Below, in pieces: positions 16,972 through 26,543 of a DNA stretch of 64,000 bases. Position 1 is the first letter of the stretch, and each line of letters starts with the position of its first letter. The translations under genes were made by a program, and so were the position numbers. The notes under the pieces are model-generated. The model did not search any database and was not told the origin of the DNA. It saw nothing but the letters and a program-made list of their open reading frames with translations. This stretch comes from JAVWHP01 sp036639955. GTDB lineage: Bacteria > Bacillota_I > Bacilli_A > Erysipelotrichales > Erysipelotrichaceae. The DNA lies in assembly GCA_036639955.1 (NCBI GenBank), contig JAVWHP010000005.1, forward strand, positions 46,664-110,663. Direction: 5' to 3'.

Positions 16972-17767
16972 TTTTAATTCCTCCCTTTAATTTATCATTA
17001 TTCATTTTACTTACTTCATCTATTAAATTAATTTTAAAACTAGCATTACCTTTAGCATTTAAACTAGCTAATTCTCCACAATACCCATACATTGCTACAG
17101 CAGCAGCTACTGCTTCTAAATAATCTTCTTCTTTATTAGCTCCTAAATATACTGCTATTATACTACCTAACATACATCCAGTCCCACTAACATCACTCAT
17201 CTTACTACTACCATTCTTTACTATATAAGCATTACTATCATTAGCTATTATATCGCTACTACCACTAATAACAACTATACTACCAGTCTTTTTAGCTAAA
17301 TCTTTAGCAATACATATTCTATCTTCTATACTATTACTTAAATCATCTTCATTAGCATCAACCCCACTAGTACTACCAACTCTACTATTAATCATTTTAA
17401 TTTCAGATATATTACCTTTAATAACACTAAATTTAATATCTTCTAATAATTTAAAAGTAATATTATTACGTAATATAGAAGCTCCACAACCAACAGGATC
17501 TAAAACTATAGGATGCTTTAATTCATTAGCTCTTTTACTAGCTATAAACATAGACTCTATAGTTCTTTTATTTAAAGTACCTATATTAATTAAATTACTA
17601 CTACATATACTAGTAATTTCTTTAACTTCTTCTATTTCATCAGCCATAATAGGAGAACCACCACAAGCTAATATAATATTTGCACAATCATTAACAGTAA
17701 CATAATTAGTTATACAATGAACTAAAGGTTTATTCATAACTATATTATTAAATATCTTTTTAAACAT
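16958..17767 (-). CDS. thiM: ThiM, hydroxyethylthiazole kinase
   Basis: 269 aa, full length. Landmarks: PLVHCITNYVTVNDCANIILACGGSPIMADE at the substrate site, DPVGCGAS, KGNISEI, and the catalytic DVSGTGCMLGS near residue 200. It phosphorylates the salvaged thiazole alcohol for ThiE. As first gene of the minus-strand operon it has a TTGATA-17-TATTAT promoter. No thiC, thiG or thiH is present, so this operon salvages precursors rather than making them from scratch. Confidence 0.95.
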   Translation of the reverse strand: MFKKIFNNIVMNKPLVHCITNYVTVNDCANIILACGGSPIMADEIEEVKEITSICSSNLINIGTLNKRTIESMFIASKRANELKHPIVLDPVGCGASILRNNITFKLLEDIKFSVIKGNISEIKMINSRVGSTSGVDANEDDLSNSIEDRICIAKDLAKKTGSIVVISGSSDIIANDSNAYIVKNGSSKMSDVSGTGCMLGSIIAVYLGANKEEDYLEAVAAAVAMYGYCGELASLNAKGNASFKINLIDEVSKMNNDKLKGGIKIEYK

Positions 17768-17784
17768 ATATATTCCTTCTTTCT

Positions 17785-17813
17785 ATAATATATAAAGTTT
17801 AGCATTATATCAA
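17785..17813 (-). promoter_or_regulatory. Promoter of the thiMED operon
   Basis: On the minus strand TTGATA, 17-nt spacer, TATTAT, ending 18 nt before the thiM start. The leader is therefore only about 10 nt long and leaves no room for a TPP riboswitch. Confidence 0.6.
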
Positions 17814-17901
17814 AATATAAGCAATGTTACATTTATGTTATATACTAAATTAAATTTATGATTTATACTATATAGGTACTATTTATGTACAGGAGGTATA
17901 C

Positions 17902-20277
17902 ATGCTTAATATTAAGAATCTAAGAAAAAGTTATACTACAGGTACTTTTACTCAAATAGCTTTAGATGATGTTACTCTAAGCTTTAGAGAAAATGAATTT
18001 GTTTCTATTTTAGGACCTAGTGGTTCTGGTAAAACTACATTTTTAAATATTATTGGTGGTTTAGATCGTTATGATTCAGGTAATTTAATTATAAATGGTA
18101 AAGAAACTAAATTCTTTAAGGATAATGATTGGGATGCTTATAGAAATAATTCTATTGGTTTTATATTCCAAAGTTATAATCTTATTAATCATTTAAGTAT
18201 TATTGATAATGTTGAAATGGGTATGACTTTAAGTGGTATAGATGCTAAAACAAAAAAAGAAAAAGCTATTAGTGTTTTAACTAGAGTTGGTTTAAAAGAT
18301 CATATGCATAAGAAACCTAATCAATTAAGTGGTGGTCAAATGCAAAGAGTTGCTATTGCTCGTGCATTAGCTAATGATCCTGATATTATATTAGCTGATG
18401 AACCAACAGGTGCTTTAGATACTAAAACAAGTATTCAAATAATGGAATTAATTAAAGAAATAGCTATAGATAAATTAGTAATTATGGTTACTCATAATCC
18501 TACTTTAGCTACTGAATATTCTGATCGTGTAGTTAGTTTTAAAGATGGTAAAGTAATAGATGATACTAATCCATTTACTGCTAATAATGAACCAACTAAC
18601 TATACTTTAAAGAAAACTAGTATGTCATTCTTAACAGCTTTAAAGTTATCATATAAGAATATATGTACTAAGAAAGGAAGAACAGCATTAACTGCTATAG
18701 CTTCTAGTATAGGTATTATAGGAATAGCTATAATATTATCATTATCTAATGGATTTAAAAAACAAATAGATACTTTTGAAAGTAATACATTATATAATTT
18801 TCCTATAATTATAGCTCCTTCAGCTCAAGATTTGGAAGCAATGTTATATGAAGGAGATGAAGTAATAAACCTTGATCCTAAAGCAGAAGAAATGCCTAAA
18901 GATAATAAGATAGTAGGGTTTAATCCAAATACTAATTCTAATATTCATAATAATAAATTAAATGATGAATACTTTAATTATATATCTAAGATTGATCAAA
19001 AACTAATTGATGGTGTAGCTTATACACGTAAATTACAAATTAATTTATTATATAAAGGAAATACTATTAAACAAGTAGATGCACAAAAAGTAGGTTTTAA
19101 TGCATTACCTGATTCTAATAATAATGAACCTAAATATATAGAAAAGAATTATGATCTATTAGAAGGAACTTATCCTAAAGAAGCAACAGATCTAGTATTA
19201 ATAATAGATAAAAATAATCGTTTAGATTATAAAGATATTAATGAATTAGGTTTTAATATTAAACCTACTGAAAAGATAGATATTAAAGATGTAGTAGGAA
19301 GAGAATATAAGATTGCTTCTAATAATGATTTCTATAAAGAAGCAGGATCAATATTTGTTCCTAATATTACTCAAGAAGAATTAAGTACTACTTATAATTC
19401 TACTAATAGTATTAGTGTTAAAATAGTAGGAGTAGTAAGAGCTAAAGAAGAAGTAAAGATGGAGATACTTCCAACTGGAATTGCTTTCTCTAATAAATTA
19501 CAAGATTTAATGTTAGCTAATGCTAAAGATTCTAATATTGTTAAAGCGCAATTAGATGCTGACTACAATGTATTTGATGGTAAGAAGTTTACTAAGGTTA
19601 CTAATGAATATGAAGCAGCAGGTTCTATGCAAGAACAGATGTGGTCACATGGAACACAACAGCAACCAACTCTTAGTAAAGATGATATATTAATAGCAAT
19701 AGGTGCTAAAGATATTCCTCAAATTACATCTATATATCCTGCAGATTTTAAATCTAAAGATAAGGTTATTGAATATTTAGATGCTTATAATTTGGATAAA
19801 GAGAAAGCTGATAAGATTTTATATCAAGATCAAGCTAAAATGATGGCAGATATGTCTGGTAGTATTATGGATGGTATAACAATGGTACTTGTTGCCTTTG
19901 CTTCAGTATCATTAGTAGTATCATTAATTATGATTGGAATTATAACTTATATTTCTGTATTAGAACGTACTAAGGAAATAGGAGTACTTAGAGCTTTAGG
20001 TGCTCGTAAAAAAGATATTACAAGAGTATTTAATGCTGAAACATTTATCGTTGGTACTTTATCTGGTTTATTAGGTATCTTAATTGCTTATCTTTGTACA
20101 TTCCCTATTAATGCAATAATTTATTTAGGAACTGAATTAGAAAATGTAGCACAACTAGATCCTGTACATGCTATTACTTTAGTTGTATTAAGTGTTTCTC
20201 TTACTGTTCTTGGTGGGTTATTACCTGCAAGATATGCTAGTAAGAAAGATCCTGTAGAATCATTACGTAGTGAGTAA
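17902..20277 (+). CDS. ABC transporter, fused ATPase-permease (MacB/FtsX type)
   Basis: 791 aa. The N-terminal ATPase has Walker A GPSGSGKTT (~38-46), signature LSGGQMQRVAIARAL (~142), and Walker B ILADEPTGALD with a MVTHNP switch. A first TM follows at ~257-280, then a ~350-residue extracytoplasmic domain with acidic, Asn-rich stretches, and three C-terminal TMs with the FtsX domain (ERTKEIGVLRALGARKKDI). This is the MacB/LolCDE-like mechanotransmission class. In Firmicutes, single-chain forms export peptides, antibiotics or lipids; the cargo cannot be told. AGGAGG lies before the ATG. Confidence 0.9.
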   Translation: MLNIKNLRKSYTTGTFTQIALDDVTLSFRENEFVSILGPSGSGKTTFLNIIGGLDRYDSGNLIINGKETKFFKDNDWDAYRNNSIGFIFQSYNLINHLSIIDNVEMGMTLSGIDAKTKKEKAISVLTRVGLKDHMHKKPNQLSGGQMQRVAIARALANDPDIILADEPTGALDTKTSIQIMELIKEIAIDKLVIMVTHNPTLATEYSDRVVSFKDGKVIDDTNPFTANNEPTNYTLKKTSMSFLTALKLSYKNICTKKGRTALTAIASSIGIIGIAIILSLSNGFKKQIDTFESNTLYNFPIIIAPSAQDLEAMLYEGDEVINLDPKAEEMPKDNKIVGFNPNTNSNIHNNKLNDEYFNYISKIDQKLIDGVAYTRKLQINLLYKGNTIKQVDAQKVGFNALPDSNNNEPKYIEKNYDLLEGTYPKEATDLVLIIDKNNRLDYKDINELGFNIKPTEKIDIKDVVGREYKIASNNDFYKEAGSIFVPNITQEELSTTYNSTNSISVKIVGVVRAKEEVKMEILPTGIAFSNKLQDLMLANAKDSNIVKAQLDADYNVFDGKKFTKVTNEYEAAGSMQEQMWSHGTQQQPTLSKDDILIAIGAKDIPQITSIYPADFKSKDKVIEYLDAYNLDKEKADKILYQDQAKMMADMSGSIMDGITMVLVAFASVSLVVSLIMIGIITYISVLERTKEIGVLRALGARKKDITRVFNAETFIVGTLSGLLGILIAYLCTFPINAIIYLGTELENVAQLDPVHAITLVVLSVSLTVLGGLLPARYASKKDPVESLRSE

Positions 20278-20314
20278 CAACCACATATTTCTATTACTTC
20301 ACTCATATATAAAA

Positions 20315-20343
20315 AAAGATGACTCCTTATCAGAGTCATCTTT
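20315..20343. terminator. Bidirectional terminator, ABC exporter / LCP gene
   Basis: AAAGATGACTC, loop CTTATCA, GAGTCATCTTT, with an A-run before and a T-rich stretch after. It separates two convergent genes. Confidence 0.88.
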
Positions 20344-20348
20344 ATTTA

Positions 20349-22292
20349 TTAAGGTTTTGCAGGATCGTTAGGATCAACCGGTTTTGTTGGCGGATTTGTT
20401 GGATCTGCTGGATCTACTGGTTTTACCTGTTTTACTAAAGAGTTAATTGCTGTATTTAAATTATTAACAATTTTATTATATTCATCTTTACTTAAGGTGC
20501 CTGTATTAGCCCCTTGAGCATTAGCTATAGCGTTATTTAATATTGCTAATGATTCTGGTGTATAAACATTACTTTGAGCTAGTAGCGCCTGAGCATTAGC
20601 TATATCTGTATTTAATAACTTTGAATAATCTACTTTAGTTGGTTCTTTAGGTTCTTCTTTATTAGGATCTAATGGTTTAGCCTCAGGATTTTCTTCCTCG
20701 ACTTCCGTCTTTAAATGATACTTACTTACATCATCTCCTAAATATAGCATATTAGCCACATTAGGTAACTTAGTAGTATGTTTACTACTTAAATCATTTA
20801 AATCAAAACCAAATTCAGAGAAATTCAATGGTCTACACATTTGATCATAAATATCTAATAACTTTTGTAGATCTGGTCTACTTAATAATTGTACACTTAA
20901 TTCTTCATGTGGATAATTAGCTGTTATTAACATGTCTCCAGCTGCCTCTACTGTATAGCTTGACATTGTCCATGGTTTAATATCTTTTAATTGTGCTTTA
21001 ACAAATCCTTGTATTGAATTAGTTGGCATATTAGTTACTACATAAGTTGGTGCATCACTTAATACTTTATCTATCTTACTCATTCCTTCTAATGATAATA
21101 CTTTATTAATCATTGCTTGGATTAATCTTTGTTGTGCTCTTGTTCTTCCTACATCTCCATATCCTTCTGTATGTCTGTGTCTAGAATATGCTAATGCTTG
21201 TTCTCCGTCTAAATGTTGTTTCCCTTTTTTTAAACATATCTGATTTTCAAATGATCTTTCTGAATCTTGTTCACAGAAGTCTAACTCAACATCAGCATCT
21301 ACTCCACCTAATGAATCTACTATCTTCAATACTGATGTAAAGTTCATTTTAACATAGAAGTCCATTTTTAATCCTGTAAAGTTCTCTACTGTTTTTACTG
21401 TTTCTTCTATTCCTACAATACCTAAATGTGTTAATTTATCCGGCATATTATTTATTGCTGTATTTGGTACATATGCATCTCTTGGGAATGATACCATTTG
21501 TATATGTTGTGCTACTGGATTAACTATCAAGATCATACATACATCACTTCTTGAGTTTACTCCTGGATCATCTCCACTTACATCTATTCCACTTACAAAT
21601 ACGGTAAATGTTTCTTTAGTTATATCTTTTTTACTATTACTAGCGTTCATTGTTTTCTTCTTACCATATTGTTTTACTACTGTTATTCCTTCTTTAAATT
21701 CTGTATTTGATTCTCCTAATGTACTCATATAAGAATTAGTCATTATCATTGCATCTATTTTACCACTCATTAAATCTTTAGCCATTGTACTATAATCATT
21801 CATTTCTATGTAATTAATATCTTTAACTTCTTTATTTAATTCTTTTTGTGCAAACTCACTATTTTCTTTATCAAATCCATTTTGGAATGCTATATTTTTA
21901 TTATTTAATTGTGCCACATCTTTTATCTTAGAATCTTTTTTTACTATTATTGATACATACTCTGTTGTTACTGTATCTCCTGATAAACTTTGAATAGATG
22001 TAGTTATTGTTCCTACAAATGTTCCTCCAAATATAAGGAGTCCACATAATAATAGTGTAAATATTCTTTTTATATACTTTACCCACTTATTCATTCTTAA
22101 GAATGATGATAACAGCAATATTAAGAATATTAAACTTACTATTACTATTCCTATTATAAAGTAGTCTTCTGGTATCATATTAAATTCATAGCATCTATAT
22201 ATAGCATATATCATTGATCCTAGCATTAGTGTATATATTAATATGTCTACTTTATATTTCTTTATAAAACTCATTAGTTTGTCTTTTTTCAT
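20349..22292 (-). CDS. LytR-CpsA-Psr (LCP) family protein with FIVAR-like tail
   Basis: 647 aa. Several N-terminal TMs (about residues 14-105) come first, then a solute-binding-like stretch (VKKDSKIKDVAQLNNKNIAF ... MSGKIDAMIMTNSY). The LCP catalytic domain starts near 220 (SGIDVSGDDPGVNSRSDVC, SFPRDAYV, LDGEQALAYSRHRH). The tail holds a FIVAR-like helical repeat (ANAQALLAQSNVYT ... LNNAIANAQ) and a Pro-Asp-rich end without LPXTG. LCP enzymes move wall teichoic acid or capsule polymers onto peptidoglycan. GAGGTG lies before the ATG. It is the second of two tandem paralogues. Confidence 0.9.
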   Translation of the reverse strand: MKKDKLMSFIKKYKVDILIYTLMLGSMIYAIYRCYEFNMIPEDYFIIGIVIVSLIFLILLLSSFLRMNKWVKYIKRIFTLLLCGLLIFGGTFVGTITTSIQSLSGDTVTTEYVSIIVKKDSKIKDVAQLNNKNIAFQNGFDKENSEFAQKELNKEVKDINYIEMNDYSTMAKDLMSGKIDAMIMTNSYMSTLGESNTEFKEGITVVKQYGKKKTMNASNSKKDITKETFTVFVSGIDVSGDDPGVNSRSDVCMILIVNPVAQHIQMVSFPRDAYVPNTAINNMPDKLTHLGIVGIEETVKTVENFTGLKMDFYVKMNFTSVLKIVDSLGGVDADVELDFCEQDSERSFENQICLKKGKQHLDGEQALAYSRHRHTEGYGDVGRTRAQQRLIQAMINKVLSLEGMSKIDKVLSDAPTYVVTNMPTNSIQGFVKAQLKDIKPWTMSSYTVEAAGDMLITANYPHEELSVQLLSRPDLQKLLDIYDQMCRPLNFSEFGFDLNDLSSKHTTKLPNVANMLYLGDDVSKYHLKTEVEEENPEAKPLDPNKEEPKEPTKVDYSKLLNTDIANAQALLAQSNVYTPESLAILNNAIANAQGANTGTLSKDEYNKIVNNLNTAINSLVKQVKPVDPADPTNPPTKPVDPNDPAKP

Positions 22293-22363
22293 TTGAACAC
22301 CTCGTAAAAATTATATACTAATATAATAGTCTTGTAAAATTTGAAATTTGTGAAATTATGTTA

Positions 22364-23974
22364 TTACTCATTTACTACTTCATTGTTTGTAGTGATTTTT
22401 TCAAAACTGTTTACTGTTTCATCGGTAAATATCATTTCTTTATGTTCTTTTAGCATTACTCTATCTTTGTCTAATTCTTCTATATTAAAGTTGAAGTTAC
22501 TTAAGTTTATATCTTTTTTAGCTGCATAATAACTGTCTATAACTCTTTGTAGTTCACTTCTTTTAAATACGTAGCAGCTTAATGGTAAATTAGCTCCCAT
22601 ACTGGCTGTATTGTACATTTCATATGTTCCTTGGTTTATGGATGTTGATTCCATTGTCCAACTGCTTGGGTTGTTTAATTGTTGTGATACAAAGCTTCTT
22701 AGTTGTTTGTCTGGTATATTACTCATTACAGTTTTACTTACGATTGCTAATAGATCGTTGGCTGCTTTTATTCCATCTATACTTACTGCTTTCTTTATTA
22801 TTGCTTTCATTACTAGTTGTTGTGCTCTATTTCTTCCTAAATCTTGATCTTCATATGAGTGTCTATGTCTACTGAATGCTAATGCTTGTGAACCACTTAA
22901 TTTTTGTTGTCCTTTATTTATACATAACTCATTTATATAGCTTCTGTATTCATCTTGTTCACAAAAACTTATTGGTACATCAACATCAATACCACCTAGT
23001 GTATCTACTATTTCAATCAAACTAGTAAAGCTTACTTTAGCATAAAAATCTATCGGAATATCTAATACGTTTTCCATACTTTTGATTGTTGTTTCTACTC
23101 CATATATTCCTGTATGTGTTAGTTTATCATTTAAATTATTAGTAGCTATATTTGGTATATATGCATCTCTTGGAAAGCTTATCATTTCTATATGTTTAAT
23201 TTTAGGATTAACAATCAATAATATATTAACATCACTTCTTAAGTTTTGTGTAGGATCTCCTACTTCATCCATCCCACTTATATATACTGTAAATACGTCT
23301 TTAGTAATGTCTACATTTGATGTGCTTGCATGCTCGTTTTTAATTTCTCTTTGATAACTTTTAAGTACTTTAGTACTTTCTTTTAAATTGGGTACATTTT
23401 CATATAATGATGTTAGATATGCATCTCCTACTACTAATGCATCTATATCTTTGTTTACTAAATTAATTGCTAAGGCTGCATAATCAATATACTCTATTTG
23501 TACTGGTATACTATTATCTTTTTTTAATTGTTCTAATACGTACTTAGCATTAGCTTCATCCATTCCGTTTTGGACTCCAACATTCTTTTTATCTAAATCT
23601 TTTGTTGTTTTAATGTCACTATCTGTTCGTACTAATATAGATATATTTTGTTTTATTGATGTTGGTAAACTTAAAGATTCACTTATTGATGTATCTAATG
23701 TGTTACTTAATACACTTACGCATATTAGTACGATACTCAAAGTTAATTCTAAACCGCATCTTATTATTACATACCTTGTCTTCTTAGTTAAATTAATAGT
23801 TATAAAAATTATACCAAATACTAAGAGTAGTATTATTATTAATAGTACTTGCCATAGAGTTGGTAGCATTTGTAGTTTATTAATTTTCACACAACATACT
23901 ATTGATGTAATAATATAAACTAATAAAAATATTATATCTATCTTTCTTAAAGTATTTATAGAAGGTCTTTTCAT
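22364..23974 (-). CDS. LytR-CpsA-Psr (LCP) family protein
   Basis: 536 aa, paralogous to the gene downstream: TMs at about 10-110, a solute-binding-like stretch (VRTDSDIKTTKDLDKKNVGV ... VNKDIDALVVGDAYL), then the LCP domain with SGMDEVGDPTQNLRSDVN, SFPRDAYI, and the Arg-rich SGSQALAFSRHRH that binds the lipid pyrophosphate. It lacks the FIVAR/Pro tail. GGAGGTGATT precedes the ATG. Both LCP genes read leftward from the regulatory region at 23975-24315, with a 71-nt gap between them. Confidence 0.9.
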   Translation of the reverse strand: MKRPSINTLRKIDIIFLLVYIITSIVCCVKINKLQMLPTLWQVLLIIILLLVFGIIFITINLTKKTRYVIIRCGLELTLSIVLICVSVLSNTLDTSISESLSLPTSIKQNISILVRTDSDIKTTKDLDKKNVGVQNGMDEANAKYVLEQLKKDNSIPVQIEYIDYAALAINLVNKDIDALVVGDAYLTSLYENVPNLKESTKVLKSYQREIKNEHASTSNVDITKDVFTVYISGMDEVGDPTQNLRSDVNILLIVNPKIKHIEMISFPRDAYIPNIATNNLNDKLTHTGIYGVETTIKSMENVLDIPIDFYAKVSFTSLIEIVDTLGGIDVDVPISFCEQDEYRSYINELCINKGQQKLSGSQALAFSRHRHSYEDQDLGRNRAQQLVMKAIIKKAVSIDGIKAANDLLAIVSKTVMSNIPDKQLRSFVSQQLNNPSSWTMESTSINQGTYEMYNTASMGANLPLSCYVFKRSELQRVIDSYYAAKKDINLSNFNFNIEELDKDRVMLKEHKEMIFTDETVNSFEKITTNNEVVNE

Positions 23975-24076
23975 TTAATCACCTCCTTTTAATTATAAAC
24001 GATTATGTGTGAAAAGGATAGGGATTAAATGAAAAAAGCGAATATATGGCTCTTTAAATGAGGTATAAGCAATATA

Positions 24077-24102
24077 TTTGTAAGTTTAAATAAACTAACA
24101 AA
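24077..24102. repeat. Dispersed palindrome, copy 1
   Basis: TTTGTAAGTTT / AAACTAACAAA with one mismatch and a short AAAT centre. It shares its arms with the copies at 24180 and 42081. Confidence 0.8.
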
Positions 24103-24179
24103 TGTTTATATATGTTTATTTTTTATTGATTTGTTTTTATCATTGTTTGTGATGTATTCTAGCTATGTATTATTATCTC

Positions 24180-24203
24180 TTGTTAGTTTATTTAAACTAA
24201 CAA
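24180..24203. repeat. Dispersed palindrome, copy 2
   Basis: TTGTTAGTTT, ATTT, AAACTAACAA: perfect 10-bp arms. It lies 100 nt from copy 1 in the same divergent control region. Confidence 0.8.
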
Positions 24204-24315
24204 AATTATTCAAATAATGGCTTAATATGGGTCTTTATCTTCCTTTTTCCTTCATCTCCCAAATTCTTTTCCAAAGGAAGAGGAAATTTTGGTATAATAT
24301 TATGGAGGTGATTTG

Positions 24316-26529
24316 GTGAACTTATTAGAAAATTTAAATGAACAACAAAAAGAAGCAGTAACAGCTACTTCTACAAATATTAGAATAGTTGCTGGAGCGG
24401 GAAGTGGAAAGACAAAAGTTATTACGCAACGAATAGCTTATTTGATAATGCATGAGAATGTGTACCCAAATAAAATATTAGCAATAACCTTTACAAACAA
24501 GGCAGCAAATGAAATGAAGGACAGAATTGAAGGCGTATTAAAAGACACAAGCAGTGGAGTAGTAATATCAACAATACACTCATTATGCGTGCGCATACTA
24601 AGACAAGATATAGTTAGAATCGGATATCCAAGAAACTTTACTATAATAGACACAGATGACCAAAAAGTAATATTGAGAGAAGCCTATAAACTGTTGAAGC
24701 TAGATGTAAAAACCTATTCATATAGCTCTACGCTTAGCTATATATCACATATGAAGTGTTCACACACTTCATATGAGATAGCTAAGCAGACAGCTAACCC
24801 ATATAGTAACCAACAAGAATTACCTAATGTATATGAATATTATCAAAAAAGATTGAAAGCAATGATGGCACTAGACTTTGATGATCTACTATTATTTACT
24901 CAAAGATTACTAAGTGAAAGTGAAGAAACAAGAATAAAGTGGTCAAGCAAATTTAAGTATATACATGTAGATGAATTTCAAGATATAGATAATATACAAT
25001 ATTCAATTATAAAGAATCTAATGGCAAGGGATAGTTTAATCTGTGTAGTAGGGGACCCAGATCAAACTATATATACATGGAGAGGTGCTCAAGTAGACAT
25101 AATAATGAATTTTCATCGAGACTTTAAAGATGTAAAAACAATAATATTAAATCAAAATTATCGAAGTACACCATCTATATTGAATGGAGCAAATGCATTA
25201 ATATCTAATAATAAAAATAGAATTAAAAAAGAACTATATACTAATAATAGTGATGGAGGAAAGATTACACATTTTAGCGCAATTGATGATACATATGAAC
25301 CACTATGGATTGCTAAAAATATAACAGATTTATATAAAGAATGTGGTTCATATAAGAAGATAGCAGTACTATACAGATCTAACTATTTATCAAGAGCACT
25401 AGAAAAAGCATTTCTAGATTTTAAGTTACCATATAGAATATATGGTGGTATAAGATTCTATGAAAGAAGTGAAATTAAAGATGCTCTAAGTTACTTAAGA
25501 TTACTAATTCAAGACAGTAAAGCCATTGATTTAGCAGTTAAAAGAGTAATAAATGTACCTAAAAGAGGAATAGGAAATAAAACAATTGAAAACATTGAAG
25601 CAGTAGCTAACAATGAAAACATTGATATGTATACAGTTATTAAAGATTATGAAGTAAATAAAGGTAAGGGTAGAGAAGAACTATTAAAGCTAGTTAAACT
25701 AGTAGAAGAATGTAGACTATTAGTCGATGAAATGTCTATATCTTATTTATTAAATAAGTTATTAGAAGACAGTGGTTACTTTAAAATGCTACAAGAAGAT
25801 AAAGAAATAGAAAGACTTGAAAATATTAAAGAACTGTTAGGTGATATTGAATCATTTGAAGAAAAAACGCCAGAAGGAACATTAGAAGAATACCTACAAA
25901 TGATTGCTCTATATACAGATAAAGAACAAAATGATGTAAGTGATTATGTACAACTAATGAGTATCCATGCAGCAAAAGGATTAGAATTCGATTATGTCTT
26001 TGTATATAGTTTATGTGAAGGAATCTTTCCAAATGATAGAAGTATAAATGAAGCAGGTCAAACCGGAATGGAAGAAGAAAGAAGACTTGCATATGTAGCA
26101 TTCACTAGAGCTAAAAAGAGATTATTTTTAAGTGACAGTAATGGTTATAGTTTTATATTAGATGGAAGAAAAAGACCATCAAGATTCATAAGAGAAATAG
26201 ACCCTAGTTGTATTGAGGATGTGAATCCAAGTGAAGATACACCAAACTATGAAAGAAATCAAGCGAATGCAAGTCAAAGAAGTCAAAGCTCAAATAGCAA
26301 TGCAAGCTATAGTAGTAGAAACCCTAATGCACAAGTAAATCAACCATTACCTACCCAAACTAACAATAGACCTGGAACAAGATTAAAAAAAGGCGATTTA
26401 GTAGTGCACACTTCTTTTGGAGATGGTATAATTCTATCAGTAAAAGATAACATTGCTGAAATAGCCTTTAACAAGAAATTTGGTATTAAAAAGTTGATGG
26501 CAACACACCCAGCATTAACAAAAAAATAG
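24316..26529 (+). CDS. pcrA: PcrA/UvrD-type ATP-dependent DNA helicase
   Basis: 737 aa from GTG 24316, chosen over TTG 24313 because GGAGG (24304-24308) sits 7 nt away. Superfamily 1 motifs: Q-motif NEQQKEAV, Walker A AGAGSGKTK (~27), FTNKAANEM, DEFQDID (motif II), GDPDQTIYTWRGA (III), NYRS (IV), VQLMSIHAAKGLEFDYVF (V) and EERRLAYVAFTRAKKRL (VI). The Ser/Asn-rich linker and C-terminal Tudor-like end (GDLVVHTSFGDGIIL) are typical of PcrA. It acts in repair, rolling-circle replication and transcription-coupled repair. First gene of the pcrA-ligA-camS-gatCAB string. Confidence 0.97.
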   Translation: MNLLENLNEQQKEAVTATSTNIRIVAGAGSGKTKVITQRIAYLIMHENVYPNKILAITFTNKAANEMKDRIEGVLKDTSSGVVISTIHSLCVRILRQDIVRIGYPRNFTIIDTDDQKVILREAYKLLKLDVKTYSYSSTLSYISHMKCSHTSYEIAKQTANPYSNQQELPNVYEYYQKRLKAMMALDFDDLLLFTQRLLSESEETRIKWSSKFKYIHVDEFQDIDNIQYSIIKNLMARDSLICVVGDPDQTIYTWRGAQVDIIMNFHRDFKDVKTIILNQNYRSTPSILNGANALISNNKNRIKKELYTNNSDGGKITHFSAIDDTYEPLWIAKNITDLYKECGSYKKIAVLYRSNYLSRALEKAFLDFKLPYRIYGGIRFYERSEIKDALSYLRLLIQDSKAIDLAVKRVINVPKRGIGNKTIENIEAVANNENIDMYTVIKDYEVNKGKGREELLKLVKLVEECRLLVDEMSISYLLNKLLEDSGYFKMLQEDKEIERLENIKELLGDIESFEEKTPEGTLEEYLQMIALYTDKEQNDVSDYVQLMSIHAAKGLEFDYVFVYSLCEGIFPNDRSINEAGQTGMEEERRLAYVAFTRAKKRLFLSDSNGYSFILDGRKRPSRFIREIDPSCIEDVNPSEDTPNYERNQANASQRSQSSNSNASYSSRNPNAQVNQPLPTQTNNRPGTRLKKGDLVVHTSFGDGIILSVKDNIAEIAFNKKFGIKKLMATHPALTKK

Positions 26530-26543
26530 AAAGGAAATTAACT

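Larger units (their letters stand above)
23975..24315. promoter_or_regulatory. Divergent control region between LCP genes and pcrA
   Basis: 341 nt without a convincing gene. It contains two copies of a ~26-nt palindrome (24077-24102 and 24180-24203) and a TATAAT at 24293-24298 facing pcrA. The pcrA ribosome-binding site GGAGG begins only 6 nt after that TATAAT, so either the leader is minimal or transcription starts further upstream. Confidence 0.5.

Noticed and set aside
17768..17901. Possible TPP riboswitch before thiM
   Set aside because: No CUGAGA-type core on the minus strand, and the promoter lies only 18 nt from the start codon.
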